Shown here piece after piece: positions 1 to 9,300 of a DNA stretch of 46,792 nt. Made by a program: the position numbers and the translations under genes. Under the pieces are notes generated by a model. It was not told the origin of the DNA and searched no databases. It saw nothing but the letters and a program-made list of their open reading frames with translations. The first letter of the stretch is position 1; each line of letters starts with the position of its first letter. Origin of the DNA: Deltaproteobacteria bacterium (lineage in GTDB: Bacteria; Myxococcota_A; Polyangia; DRWM01; JAAZOP01); assembly GCA_016218765.1 (NCBI GenBank), contig JACRCZ010000020.1, positions 1 to 46,792 of the forward strand, read 5' to 3'.

Positions 1-2309
1 CCCTGCCCGCCGTCGCCGCCGTGTCCGCCGGGGGCCGTGATGATCTGCACGCCGTCCACGAGCGGACCGCGCGCGGCGCCCGGCGCGAGCCGGATGGCGA
101 AGCCCACGGCGGCCCCGCCGCCTCCCGCCCCGTCCGCGCCCGGAGCGCCGCCCCCCCCGGCTCCGCCGCCGCCGCCCGAGCCGCCGAGCGCGTCGGTGTA
201 GTCCGAGCCGTAGCTCACGATGGCGTCCAGGCCGTGGCCGCAGGTCCCGCCCCCGCCCCCGCCGCCGTCGCTCCCGGTCGTGCCGCTCTCCCCTCCCGGC
301 GCCGACCACGTTCCCGACACGGCGTCGAACGTCCCGTCCGCCCGCGGGCAACCCGCACCGCCCACTCCGTCGCCGCCGCTCCCGCCCCCCACGCCGTTGC
401 CGCCGACGCGCGGGAGCTGGACCGACACGAGACACAGGACGTCGGGGTTGCGCATGATCGCGTCGTACGTGGGCTCGCCCGCGGCGCCCGCGCCCGGGCC
501 CGAGCCGTCCCCGGCGGCGGGGTTGGGCACGGCGTCGGCGAGCATCGCCTCGCGGTCACACACCTCGTCGACCTCGAAATCGTGGCAACCCGCGTTCCCG
601 CACGGCTCTCCCAGGACGCAGCCCGTCGCCGGACAGACGGCATCGCCGCCGACCCCCCCGTCGACGGTGTTCCCCGTCCCGGGGCAGAACCGCCTGCCCT
701 GCGCCCCTCCTGCCACGCGCCGGCCGCTGCAGTTGATCGAGCCCACCACCAGGCCGGCGCCGCCCGCGGCGCCCGCCGGCCCGTCCAGCTCGCGCAGCGA
801 CGTCAGGCCCCAGCGCGCCAGGTTCTGCGACGAGGACGCCCCGGCCGCCCCGTCCGCGCCGCGGCCGGCGTAGACGACCAGGTTCGCCACGTGCACCGCG
901 TCCGAGCAGCCGTCGAGGTACACGGCCGTCGCGCCGCGCCCCGGCGCCGTCGCGGCGCTGCCCACGATCGTCAACCCGTCGACCTCGGTCCCGGCCGTCA
1001 GGTCGCGGCAGACGAGCTGCGGGACGCCGCCGGACGCCTCGTTCTCGATCACGACCGGGTAGACCGCGGGATCGCGGTCCGAGAAGTCCGGAGCGTAGCC
1101 GCCGAACAGCCCGACGCCGCCGACCAGCTCCACCGGGCCGGCGTACCGGCCCCAGGCGACCAGCACGTCCTTGCCCGCCGTCGCGGCACGCGCCAGCGCC
1201 GCCGGGATCGTGCGCATCGGCAGGACCAGCGTTCCGGGGTTGAGATCGCTGCCCGACGGCGTGACGAAGATGAAGGCGTCGGAGTCGTCGATCGTGCCGT
1301 CGCAGTCCGCATCGACCCCCAGCCGCCGCGGCGGCCACGTCCCGACCGTCCGCTCGCACTCGCACCCGTTGGCCTCGATGCCGTCCAGGTCGATGAAGTT
1401 CTCCGCGCAACGGACGTCGCACGCCGGCGGCGGTCCCGGCAGGCAGTCCGCAACCTGGTTCGGGAACGCCACGCACGGACGGTTGCACTCGCCGCAGTGG
1501 TCCGGATGCACGTAGTCGCCGCTCGGCCCCTGGAAATCCTCGTCCGTGCGGCCGTCGCAGTCGTCGTCCAACGCGTTGCACTGCTCCGCGAACGGCGTCA
1601 CGCACGGCCCCAGCTCGCTCCCGTCGCAGAGCTGGCCGCCCTCGCAGGCCTGCCCGCCGGACGTCTCGAGCAGGCAGGCGAAGAGCAGGCCCGAGGTCTC
1701 CGCCGTGCAGCCGCAGAAGCCGCTGACCGGCCGGCACAACCCGCGCCCGTCGCCCGTCGGCGCGCACTCGAACCCTTCCGGGCATCCCGCGGCCGCCGAG
1801 CACGGCATCGCGCAGCGCCGCTGCCCGGACCCCGTCGCCAGACACAGCGCCCCCGCGGTCCAGACCTCGCACTCCGCGTCGCGCTCGCACGGCAGGCACA
1901 ACGCGTCGACGTCGGGGACGCAGACCCCCGCGCCGCCCGGACGCAGCCCGGGCGGGCACGAGACCAGCTCGCAGCGAAAGCCCTCGCCGTCGTCGCGGCA
2001 AGCCGTCTCCCGCGCCATCGGGAACACCTCGGCGCAGCGCACGCCGCAGCCGCCGCAGTGCTCCACCATCGAGTACCGTCCGTCCTCGCCGACGAATCCC
2101 TCATCGACGAGTCCATCGCAGTCGTTGTCGACCCAGTCGCAGACCTCCGCCGTCCCGCACGGCTTGTTCTCGCAATCGCACCCGCCGAAGATCGCCACCA
2201 CCGCCAGGAGGACCGCCGTGCTCGCGACGCGACCTTCTGCCTTGGCGTCCTTTGCGCCCTTGGCGTCCTTTGCGCGAACTTCCCGGCGCACGACGGCCGC
2301 GGGGTGCAT
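1..2309 (-). CDS. Partial Cys-rich, Gly-rich lipoprotein with MopE-like motifs and DUF1565-like segment
   Basis: The frame is open for 769 codons from ATG 2309 and leaves the window at base 1 without a stop, so the C-terminus is missing. The N-terminus has a hydrophobic stretch (TAVLLAVVAIFGGC) ending in a likely lipidation Cys, so export as a lipoprotein is inferred. MopE-like motifs follow: CDWVDNDCDGLVDEGF near residue 54 and CNALDDDCDGRTDEDF in the middle, then a third Asp-rich one. Next comes a DUF1565-like opening (FVTPSGSDLNPGT) and a long Gly-rich, Cys-containing tail. MopE motifs bind copper in Methylococcus; metal binding here is inference. The gene lies 25 bp downstream of a paralogue with the same architecture, so the two are probably co-transcribed. 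The n-region of the signal peptide is unusually long because it contains a translated 2 x 18 bp repeat. GTG at codon 7 is an alternative start. Confidence 0.82.
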   Translation of the reverse strand, partial: MHPAAVVRREVRAKDAKGAKDAKAEGRVASTAVLLAVVAIFGGCDCENKPCGTAEVCDWVDNDCDGLVDEGFVGEDGRYSMVEHCGGCGVRCAEVFPMARETACRDDGEGFRCELVSCPPGLRPGGAGVCVPDVDALCLPCERDAECEVWTAGALCLATGSGQRRCAMPCSAAAGCPEGFECAPTGDGRGLCRPVSGFCGCTAETSGLLFACLLETSGGQACEGGQLCDGSELGPCVTPFAEQCNALDDDCDGRTDEDFQGPSGDYVHPDHCGECNRPCVAFPNQVADCLPGPPPACDVRCAENFIDLDGIEANGCECERTVGTWPPRRLGVDADCDGTIDDSDAFIFVTPSGSDLNPGTLVLPMRTIPAALARAATAGKDVLVAWGRYAGPVELVGGVGLFGGYAPDFSDRDPAVYPVVIENEASGGVPQLVCRDLTAGTEVDGLTIVGSAATAPGRGATAVYLDGCSDAVHVANLVVYAGRGADGAAGASSSQNLARWGLTSLRELDGPAGAAGGAGLVVGSINCSGRRVAGGAQGRRFCPGTGNTVDGGVGGDAVCPATGCVLGEPCGNAGCHDFEVDEVCDREAMLADAVPNPAAGDGSGPGAGAAGEPTYDAIMRNPDVLCLVSVQLPRVGGNGVGGGSGGDGVGGAGCPRADGTFDAVSGTWSAPGGESGTTGSDGGGGGGGTCGHGLDAIVSYGSDYTDALGGSGGGGGAGGGGAPGADGAGGGGAAVGFAIRLAPGAARGPLVDGVQIITAPGGHGGDGGQ
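2241..2276. repeat. Two 18-bp direct repeats inside a signal-peptide coding region
   Basis: CTTGGCGTCCTTTGCGCC is followed directly by a copy differing only in the last base. Read on the minus strand it encodes AKDAKGAKDAK in the n-region of the lipoprotein beginning at 2309. Its 36-bp length keeps the frame. Similar short GC-rich dispersed repeats occur between genes in many bacteria (general knowledge); I cannot test that for this sequence. Confidence 0.8.
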
Positions 2310-2334
2310 CGAGGCCCCGCGCCGCCCGACACGC

Positions 2335-3780
2335 CTACTCCACCACCACATCGCGCTCCTCCCCGGTCGCGCCGTTCCCGCCCGGAACGGCGCCCCCGCC
2401 GCCCGCGCCGCCCGGTCCGCCCCGCCCGCTCGCCAGCACCGCCCCGGCCCGGATTGCCGCGGCCACGCCAGGGTCGGGCACGCCGCGCAGCAACACCCAG
2501 ACGCCGATCGACGAGCCGCCGCAGCCGCCTCCCGCGCCGCCCGCGGGGCCGCCGTTGCCGCCCTTCCCTCCCGCACCTCCCTGTGTCGCCGCCGCCAGCG
2601 AGTCTTCCAGCTCCTCGCGCGCGCGGTTGCCGCCGGGCGCCCCGAGACCCCCGAGGCCGCCGTCGCCGCCGCCGCCGCCGCGACCGCCGTTTCCGCCGTT
2701 CCCGGCGACGATCTGGACCGCCTCGAAGCGCGGCACGGCAACCCCGAGCGGACTCGCACCGCCGTAGTCGATGACCATCCCCGCCGACGGCGCCCCCGAT
2801 TCCCCCTGCGTCCCGGACTCGCCGCCGCATCCGCCCGCGCCGCCGCCGCCACCGCCGCCCCCGAGACCGTCGGCCCACGGACACTCCTCCTCGTACCAGT
2901 CCATCTGCGGCCCGCCGCCCGCGCCGCCGCCACCGCCGCCCCCGCCGGGCCCGCCGGCCGTGCCCGCGGTCGCGAGCGCCGGCGTCCACGTCTCGCCCGC
3001 CAACTCGCCCAGCGGATCCGAGCAACCGGTCCCCGCCGCACCCGGTGCGCCGTCCGCCCCGTTGCCCCCGTCCCCGGCCAGCTCGTACTCGGGAAGGACC
3101 TCGAACACGCCGCAGCACAGCCCCGGCGTGTCGCAGCCCACCGTGCCCGGCCCGTGGCTGTCATACGCCCCCGCGCCTCCCATCCCCCCCGGAACGCCCG
3201 AGCCGCCGGAGCGTCCACCGCCGCCGGAGCTCTCCGTACCATACGGATCGGGGCAGTCCGCCGAGCCCCCGACGCCGCCCGAGACATCGGTGCCGCGACA
3301 GGCGTTCGTCCCGCCCGCGCCGCCGTGCACCACGTTCTCCGCGCTCGACAGGCAATCGTGGTAGCCGCTCTCGACCGCCAGCCGCTGGGGATCCCCGGTC
3401 ACCGGCGCCACGGCCGGAGCCGCGCCCGCCGCGCCGTTCGCGCCGTGCCGCCCCGCTCCGCCCTGCCCCGCGCGAATCCACACATGCGTCACCGTCAGCT
3501 CGGGTCCAGGTGCGTGCAAAAACGCCCCGAACGCCGGCAAGCCGCCGGCCGGCGCATCGGCGCCGCGGAACTGGATCCCGCCGACCTCCGTCGGCCGGAT
3601 CCCCACGCCGTCCAGGACCAGCGCCGCGCCCCCCGGCGCCGCCGCCGCGTCGCTCGAGATCACCGCCGTGATGAACGCCTCGGGGACCAGCCCCAGATAG
3701 TCGTTGCGGTATCCGCCGTGCAGCCGTACCCCGTCCGGAAGGACGACCACCTCGACGTACGTGCCCGCCGCGACGAACAC
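2335..3780 (-). CDS. C-terminal part of interrupted Gly-rich lipoprotein (after in-frame TAG)
   Basis: This 481-codon stretch starts at a GTG (MFVAAGTYVEVVVLPDGV) in the same frame as the lipoprotein part ending at 3808, only nine codons past that stop. Its first residues continue a DUF1565-like or beta-helix opening: the upstream part ends LYVAPDGADTNPGSP, and this part supplies the usual VxAGxY strand. The remainder is PGRS-like, with long GG-x and poly-Gly runs broken by occasional Cys and acidic loops. There is no signal peptide and no ribosome site, so independent expression is unlikely. The best reading is the distal half of one gene spanning 2335-4965. It could be a pseudogene, a sequencing error or a readthrough product. 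The stop TAG lies 25 bp before the next paralogue's ATG. Confidence 0.75.
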   Translation of the reverse strand: MFVAAGTYVEVVVLPDGVRLHGGYRNDYLGLVPEAFITAVISSDAAAAPGGAALVLDGVGIRPTEVGGIQFRGADAPAGGLPAFGAFLHAPGPELTVTHVWIRAGQGGAGRHGANGAAGAAPAVAPVTGDPQRLAVESGYHDCLSSAENVVHGGAGGTNACRGTDVSGGVGGSADCPDPYGTESSGGGGRSGGSGVPGGMGGAGAYDSHGPGTVGCDTPGLCCGVFEVLPEYELAGDGGNGADGAPGAAGTGCSDPLGELAGETWTPALATAGTAGGPGGGGGGGGAGGGPQMDWYEEECPWADGLGGGGGGGGAGGCGGESGTQGESGAPSAGMVIDYGGASPLGVAVPRFEAVQIVAGNGGNGGRGGGGGDGGLGGLGAPGGNRAREELEDSLAAATQGGAGGKGGNGGPAGGAGGGCGGSSIGVWVLLRGVPDPGVAAAIRAGAVLASGRGGPGGAGGGGAVPGGNGATGEERDVVVE

Positions 3781-3807
3781 GTCCGGCGTGGGACGCTCGC
3801 CCTCGAG

Positions 3808-3810
3808 CTA
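3808..3810 (-). other. In-frame TAG interrupting an otherwise continuous lipoprotein frame
   Basis: Codons before and after the TAG are in one frame and read as one domain: ...AVRRAAE, stop, LEGERPTPDVFVAAGTYV. A single CAG to TAG change would explain it. No frame change is needed to join the halves. Confidence 0.85.
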
Positions 3811-4965
3811 CTCGGCGGCGCGACGGACGGCCTCGCCGATGGTCAGGAGCGGGTAGAACGGCGAGCCGGGGTTCGTGTCCGCGCCGTCGGGAGCGACGTA
3901 GAGCGAGCGGAGGACGACGCCGTCGGCGCCGTCGCAGTTGAGGTCGAGGTCGGAGCCGAAGGCGCCGAACGGTCCGGCCATGTCGTCCACGTCCGTCACG
4001 GCGCATTCGCAGCCGTTGGCGATGTCGAGGTCGGCGTCGAGGCGATCGCCGACCTGGACGCCGTCGACCTCGTCCGCGCACAGGATGCGGCAGCGGGGAG
4101 CGTAGGGATCGCCGCCGCAGGTCAGGGTCATGCCGGGCAGCGAGGTCGCGGTGCAGTCGACGCCGCACTCGCCGCAGTTGCGCGGGTCGACGGAGTACAC
4201 GCCCAGGTCGTCGCGGAAATCCTGGTCGGCCGTGCCGTCGCAGTCGTTGTCGATGCCGTCGCAGATGTCCTCGCGACCGGTGCACTCCGACAGGATCCCG
4301 TCGCGGCATTCGGCGTGGCCCAGGCAGGACTCGCCGTCGGGCGTCCGGAGGTCGCACGACAAGGCGAAGAAGCCGCCGGGCTCGCAGCGGCACGAGCCGC
4401 CCGCGGGGACGCAGAGCGCGTCGGTGCAGGTGTAGCCCGAGGGGCAGGAACGCGCGGCCGGCGCGTCCGGGCCGCACGAGGCGGAGCAGCGCAGCTCCCC
4501 GCCCAGCTCCACGCAGGCGCCGCCTTCGACGTCGCAGTCGCCGTCGTCGAGGCACTCGCGGCACAGGAGGTCCCACGGAACGCAGTGCGAACGGTCGCCG
4601 GTCGGGATGAAGCCGGGCTCGCACGCGAGCGCGCGGCAGGCCCAGACGAGGTCGCGCACGTTCTCGCACTCCGTCGCCGACGCGTGCTCGACGGCGCCGG
4701 TGCACGAGACGCCGCAGGCGCCGCAGTGCTCCATCACGTTGTAGGCGCCGCTGGCGGCGTCGCGGAATCCGTTGTCAACGACCCCGTCCAGGTCGTTGTC
4801 CAGGCCGTCGCACGACTCGGGCGCCGGGAACGGGACGTCCGGGCCGGGGGCGTCCGGGCGATCGAGGTCCGTTTTGGCGCCGCAGGCGCAGGCGAGCATC
4901 GCCCACGACAGCATCGTCGCGACGACCCCGCGCGCCCGGTTTCCCCGCAGCATGCCGCGGAGCAT
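3808..4965 (-). CDS. N-terminal part of interrupted Cys-rich MopE-like lipoprotein
   Basis: The preferred start is ATG 4965 (or 4953), because it gives a compact signal peptide (MLRGNRARGVVATMLSWAML) ending at the Cys pair ACAC. An in-frame ATG at 5025 adds 20 residues that do not look like a signal. The tether after the Cys is acidic and proline-rich (DLDRPDAPGPDVP). MopE-like motifs are at CDGLDNDLDGVVDNGF and CDGIDNDCDGTADQDF, with many Cys between them in small EGF-like spacings, then LNCDGADG. The part ends inside a DUF1565-like opening where TAG replaces a sense codon (codon 386). It parallels the downstream paralogue segment by segment. The function is unknown; a surface, metal-binding role is inferred from the motifs. 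Confidence 0.8.
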   Translation of the reverse strand: MLRGMLRGNRARGVVATMLSWAMLACACGAKTDLDRPDAPGPDVPFPAPESCDGLDNDLDGVVDNGFRDAASGAYNVMEHCGACGVSCTGAVEHASATECENVRDLVWACRALACEPGFIPTGDRSHCVPWDLLCRECLDDGDCDVEGGACVELGGELRCSASCGPDAPAARSCPSGYTCTDALCVPAGGSCRCEPGGFFALSCDLRTPDGESCLGHAECRDGILSECTGREDICDGIDNDCDGTADQDFRDDLGVYSVDPRNCGECGVDCTATSLPGMTLTCGGDPYAPRCRILCADEVDGVQVGDRLDADLDIANGCECAVTDVDDMAGPFGAFGSDLDLNCDGADGVVLRSLYVAPDGADTNPGSPFYPLLTIGEAVRRAAE

Positions 4966-5018
4966 AGTGTGGATCCGGTCGCCGTGCCAGCGCGCACCAT
5001 CTTGTGCGGCCACGGTCG

Positions 5019-5047
5019 TTGACAAGCGCGACGTCGAGACTTACCAC
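5019..5047 (+). promoter_or_regulatory. Possible sigma70-type promoter for the AhpD-like gene
   Basis: TTGACA at 5019-5024 is perfect; 17 bp further is TACCAC at 5042-5047, a weak -10. It lies about 110 bp before the AhpD-like start and in the 5' region of the divergent lipoprotein gene. The good -35 supports it; the poor -10 limits confidence. Confidence 0.35.
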
Positions 5048-5158
5048 TGCCCCGCTTCGGTGACGTGGGGATGGGCCCCGCGTCCAGAGGGGGGACCGGG
5101 GAGATCCGCAGAATCGTTGCGGTCGGCCTCAGTTCTCGTCGTCGAAGGAGGAGTCGTC

Positions 5159-5545
5159 ATGAGGAACCGCGATCAGATCTACACCGAGATGACCAAGATG
5201 TTCGGCACGGTGCCCAGCTTCTTCAAGCTGGTCCCCGACAACCTGCTCGAGAACGAGTGGGAGCTGTTCAAGGCGATCCAGGTCAACGAGACCAAGATCC
5301 CCGGCAAGTACCGGGACCTGATCGGGCTGGGCATCGCCGCCGCCACGCACTGCCCGTACTGCGCCACGTTCCACACCGAGATGGCGCGCGTGAACGGCGC
5401 GACCGACGCCGAGATCGAGGAGGCCACCCACTACGCCAAGCAGACCACGGGCTGGAGCACCTACCTCCACGGCATGCGCGTCGACCTGGAGCAGTTCCGC
5501 CGCGAGGTCCAGCAGGTCGCCGAGCACGTGCGCAAGAACCGGTAG
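5159..5545 (+). CDS. AhpD-like / carboxymuconolactone decarboxylase family protein
   Basis: The protein has 128 residues. ATG 5159 is chosen because AAGGAGG lies 7 nt upstream (5145-5151). The family signature CxxCxxxH is present as HCPYCATFHTEMAR, in the middle of an all-alpha CMD fold. In AhpD the two Cys form a redox disulfide that reduces a partner peroxidase, and the His assists proton relay. In other CMD members the substrate differs, so a peroxidase or disulfide-exchange role is family inference. No signal peptide is present, so it should be cytoplasmic. No AhpC or peroxiredoxin gene is next to it, and the following gene is an unrelated exported protein, so the partner is unknown. Length is normal for a single-domain CMD protein. 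Confidence 0.88.
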   Translation: MRNRDQIYTEMTKMFGTVPSFFKLVPDNLLENEWELFKAIQVNETKIPGKYRDLIGLGIAAATHCPYCATFHTEMARVNGATDAEIEEATHYAKQTTGWSTYLHGMRVDLEQFRREVQQVAEHVRKNR

Positions 5546-5635
5546 CACGGCCGCACGAGGCTCCGCCGCACGATTCCGGGTCGACCCGCGTCAGTTCCTG
5601 CCGCGATCGGGCAACATGAGACGAGGAGGTCAGCG

Positions 5636-6298
5636 ATGATCCAACGTCGAGGGATAACCCGAGCACTCGCCGCAGCGGCCTGTGCGACCCTGTTGGCGGT
5701 CGGCGCGCCCGCGCACGCCCAGGGACAGGACCTGGACGGGTTCTTCATCGAGGTCCCCATGGGCCTCGGCACGCCGTTGGCAGAGGACGCCTACGAGACC
5801 CTGTACGACCCGTCGTTCTGGACCGGCGTCAACCTGGGCTGGCTCTTCGAGGTCGGCGGCGGCTCGGTCGCGATCGGTCCCGCCGTCGATATCCAGTACG
5901 CCTTCGGCAACGTCGAGGAGGACTGGCGGGAGGATGACGCGCGGGAGGATGACCTGTACCTCGGGAGGTTCCGGGCCATCGGCGGCGCCCGGTTCGTGGC
6001 GGCCGTCGGCGATGCGTACATCCTGACCCGCCTCGGACTCGGGCTCGACCTGGCCCACTCCTCCTGGGACTACTATCGCGGCGGAAGCAACCGCATCCAG
6101 GGCGACCACTCCGACCTGAGCCTCGGAGTGACGGCGGGCGTGGGAATGGGCTACCGCATCACCGAGCTGATCGGCGTGACCTTCCTGCTCGACCTGCCGA
6201 TCGGCTTCCACGACGAGTCGGAGAGCTCGGCCTGGTTCCACTGGAACGGGGAGCTGATCGACCTGCTCCTCTCCGTGGCCGTCGACTTCTACCTGTAG
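5636..6298 (+). CDS. Predicted outer-membrane beta-barrel-type secreted protein
   Basis: The protein has 220 residues. ATG 5636 is preceded by GAGGAGGT (5623-5630) at good spacing. A clear Sec signal peptide (ALAAAACATLLAVGAPAHAQ) has an AxA cleavage site near residue 29. The mature part alternates aromatic and small residues in short strands with Gly- and Asp-rich turns (WTGVNLGWLFEVGGGSVAIG, GVTAGVGMGYRITELIGVTF). It ends in a hydrophobic strand with a terminal aromatic (VAVDFYL), as outer-membrane barrels do. It resembles small OmpA/OmpW-like barrels only in general pattern, so the specific family and function are not assigned. The end lies 8 bp from the convergent Cys-rich lipoprotein gene. 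Confidence 0.72.
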   Translation: MIQRRGITRALAAAACATLLAVGAPAHAQGQDLDGFFIEVPMGLGTPLAEDAYETLYDPSFWTGVNLGWLFEVGGGSVAIGPAVDIQYAFGNVEEDWREDDAREDDLYLGRFRAIGGARFVAAVGDAYILTRLGLGLDLAHSSWDYYRGGSNRIQGDHSDLSLGVTAGVGMGYRITELIGVTFLLDLPIGFHDESESSAWFHWNGELIDLLLSVAVDFYL

Positions 6299-6306
6299 CC
6301 CCGCGC

Positions 6307-9300
6307 CTACATCCCCGCCACGTTGAGCCGGTAGGCGCCGCCGGCGCCGAAGAAGCCGTCCACGACCACGAAGCTCAGACCCTGGGGCAGCGCGGCGGTC
6401 ACGGACGAGGCGAGCGCGCCGGAGGCGCAGAGCGGGTTGTTGTCGTTGCACGCGAGGTCCGCCGCCGTGCACGAGCCGCCGCGCACGTAGAGCACGGTGT
6501 CGAAGAGCGTCGCGGCGCTGCAGGTCGAGAACGTCACCGACCGCGGACCGCACATCGGCACGTAGTACAGCACGTCGTCCGCCGTCGCGCCGCCGCACGT
6601 CCCGGTCTGGTCGTTGCCCGCCCCGGCGGTCGTGCCGTTGTAGTTGCCGTTGCCGGGGATGGCCGTGGCGCCCAGGCACGGCGCGTGCTGGAACCGCAGG
6701 GTGAAGCCGCCCGCGGCGCCGGCGTTCCAGCCGTCCACGACGACGAAGTACGTCCCGGCATCCAGCTCGCGCACGATCTGCGAGCGCAGCCCGCCGGAAT
6801 AGGTGCGGCACTGGTCGTCGGCGCACGCCACCGCCGCGGCGGAGCCGCAGGCGCCCTGGCGGAGCTGGAGCACGCTGTCCCACGTGTTGCCGTCGACGGT
6901 GTCGATGTAGACCAGCTCCCGCGCGGCCAGGGTGAACGTGTACCAGACGTCCCGGCCGCCGGCGGCGGACGGCGTGCAGGAGTACGTGTGGTCGTCCGCG
7001 GCCGTCGCCGTGCTCCCGGTGAAGACGCCGCCGGCCGAGATGTCGATCGCGGCGGCGCAGGCGTCGTTGGCGGGCGGCGGCGTCGAGGAGACATCGACGT
7101 TCAGCACGTAGTTGCCGCGCCCGCCGGCGCCGGCACCGTCCACGATCACCCAGTAGCTGCCGGCCGCCAGATTGCGGAAGAAGCGTGCCTGTCCGGGCGT
7201 TCCGCCGGCGGTGTTGTCGTCGCACGCCAGCTCCGGCCCGGGGCACGAGCCGGACGAGTGCAGGTGCAGCACGGCGTCGTAGCTGCTGCCCACCGTGTCC
7301 ATCGTGACGTCGGCCGCCACCGCCAGCGTCAGGCGGTAGACGACGTCCGGCCCGCCGGCGCTGGCGCCGCAGGTGGCCGTGTAGTCGCCCGTCGCGGCGC
7401 ACGTCGCGCCGGTGAACGTCCCGCTCGCCGTGATCTCGATGGCCCCGGCGCACGCATCGTTGGTCGGCGCCGCGCCGAAGTCGCACGGGAGCCAATTGCA
7501 CGCGCCGGCGTCGCAGAGCTGCGTGCCCGCGCAGCCGCTCACGGAACAGACCTGCGACGTCCCGGCGACGCAGGCGAAACCGTCGTCCGGCACGCCGTCG
7601 CAGTCGTCGTCCGCCCCGTTGCACGCCTCGGCCGGTGCCGTGCAGGCCGCGCCGGAAGGCGCCGCGCAGGCGTCCGTGCAGACGCCGGAACCGCTCGAGC
7701 CGCAGGTCGTGGTGCACGACACCGCGGCCCCGCGGACGCAGCCGAAGCCGTCGTCCGGAACGCCGTCGCAGTCGTCGTCCGCGGCATTGCACACCTCCGC
7801 CGGCGGCACGCACGCCGCCGGATCGGGGGCGACGCAGGTCGCCGAACAGGCGCCGCTGCCCGCCGTACCGCACGCCGTCGTACACGCGACCGCCGTCCCG
7901 GCCGCGCAGGCGAAGCCGTCGTCCGCGACGCCGTCGCAGTCGTCGTCGACTCCGTTGCAGACCTCGGCCGGCGCGACGCACGCGGCGCCCGCGGGCAGGG
8001 CGCAATCGAGCGTGCAGGTGCCGGTCCCCGCCGAGCCGCACGTCGTGGTGCAGCTCGTCGCCGTCCCGCGCCGGCAGGGGAAGCCGTTGTCCGGCGCGCC
8101 GTCGCAGTCGTCGTCCGCGCCGTTGCAGACCTCCGCCGGCGGCACGCACGCCGCACCGGCCGGAAGCTCGCACGCCGCGGAGCACACGCCGCTGCCCGGC
8201 GAGAGGCACGAGGTGCGGCAGGTCACGGCGGCGCCCGCCGCGCACGCGAAACCGTCGTCCGGCACGCCGTCGCAATCGTCGTCGGCGCCGTTGCACGTCT
8301 CCGGCGGCGACGCACAGTCCGCCGCCGGCGGCAGCGCGCAGTCCCCGGTGCACGTCCCCGTGCCCAACGCCCCGCACGCGGTCACGCACGCGGTCGCCGC
8401 GTCCCGGACGCAGGCGAACCCGTCGTCCGGCGCGCCGTCGCAGTCGTCGTCGGCCCCGTTGCACGCCTCCGCCGGAACCAGGCACTCGAACGCACAGACC
8501 GCCGTGCACGACAACGTCCCGACCGTACCGCACGGCGTGTCGCAGACGCCGTCGTAGACGATCAGCGGGTCGCACTCCTCGACGCCCGCCTGCTCGAAAC
8601 CGTCGCCGCATCGCGCGGCGACGCACGTCGTGAGGCACGCGTCGCCGTCGTCGGCGTTCCCGTCGTCGCACTCCTCCCCCGCATCGATCACGCCGTCGCC
8701 GCACGCGCCGCCGGGGCTGCAATCCGGCTCGCAGCCGTCCCCCGGGACGTCGTTGCCGTCGTCGCACGCCTCCCCGGGATCCGTCACGCCGTCCCCGCAG
8801 CGGAACCGCACGCAGCTCGTCCGGCACGCTCCCGGCGCCGTGTCGCTGTTCCCGGCACCGTCGTCGCACTCCTCCACGCCCTCCACCACCCCGTTGCCGC
8901 AGACCGCGCCCTCCGGGACGCAGTCGGCCGCGCAGCCGTCGCCGTCGAGGTTGTTGCCGTCGTCACAGCCCTCAGCCCGGTCGATGACCGTGTCGCCGCA
9001 CCAGGCCGGAACGCAGGCCGTGCGGCAGGCGTCGGGCCGCGTGTCGCTGTTGTCCGGACCGTCGTCGCACGCCTCGCCCGGACCGACGACTCCGTCGCCG
9101 CACGAGGCCAGGACGCAGGTGTTGCGACACGCGTCGCCGTCGTCGAGGTTCCCGTCGTCGCAGCTCTCGCCGCTGTCGGTGACGCCGTCGCCGCAGTGCG
9201 CCAGACGGCAGTCGGTGCGGCACGCGTCGCGGCGCAGGTCGCTGTTGCGCGACCCGTCGTCGCACTCCTCGCCCGTGTCGCGCGTCCCGTTGCCGCAGCC

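Noticed and set aside
21..5022. Long plus-strand open frames opposite the two Gly-rich lipoproteins
   Set aside because: Translations are Arg/Pro/Ala-rich with no motif. The minus-strand frames have signal peptides, MopE motifs and DUF1565-like text.
7576..8465. Regular array considered as CRISPR
   Set aside because: The 168-bp period is in frame and encodes conserved Cys/Asp motifs. There are no spacers.
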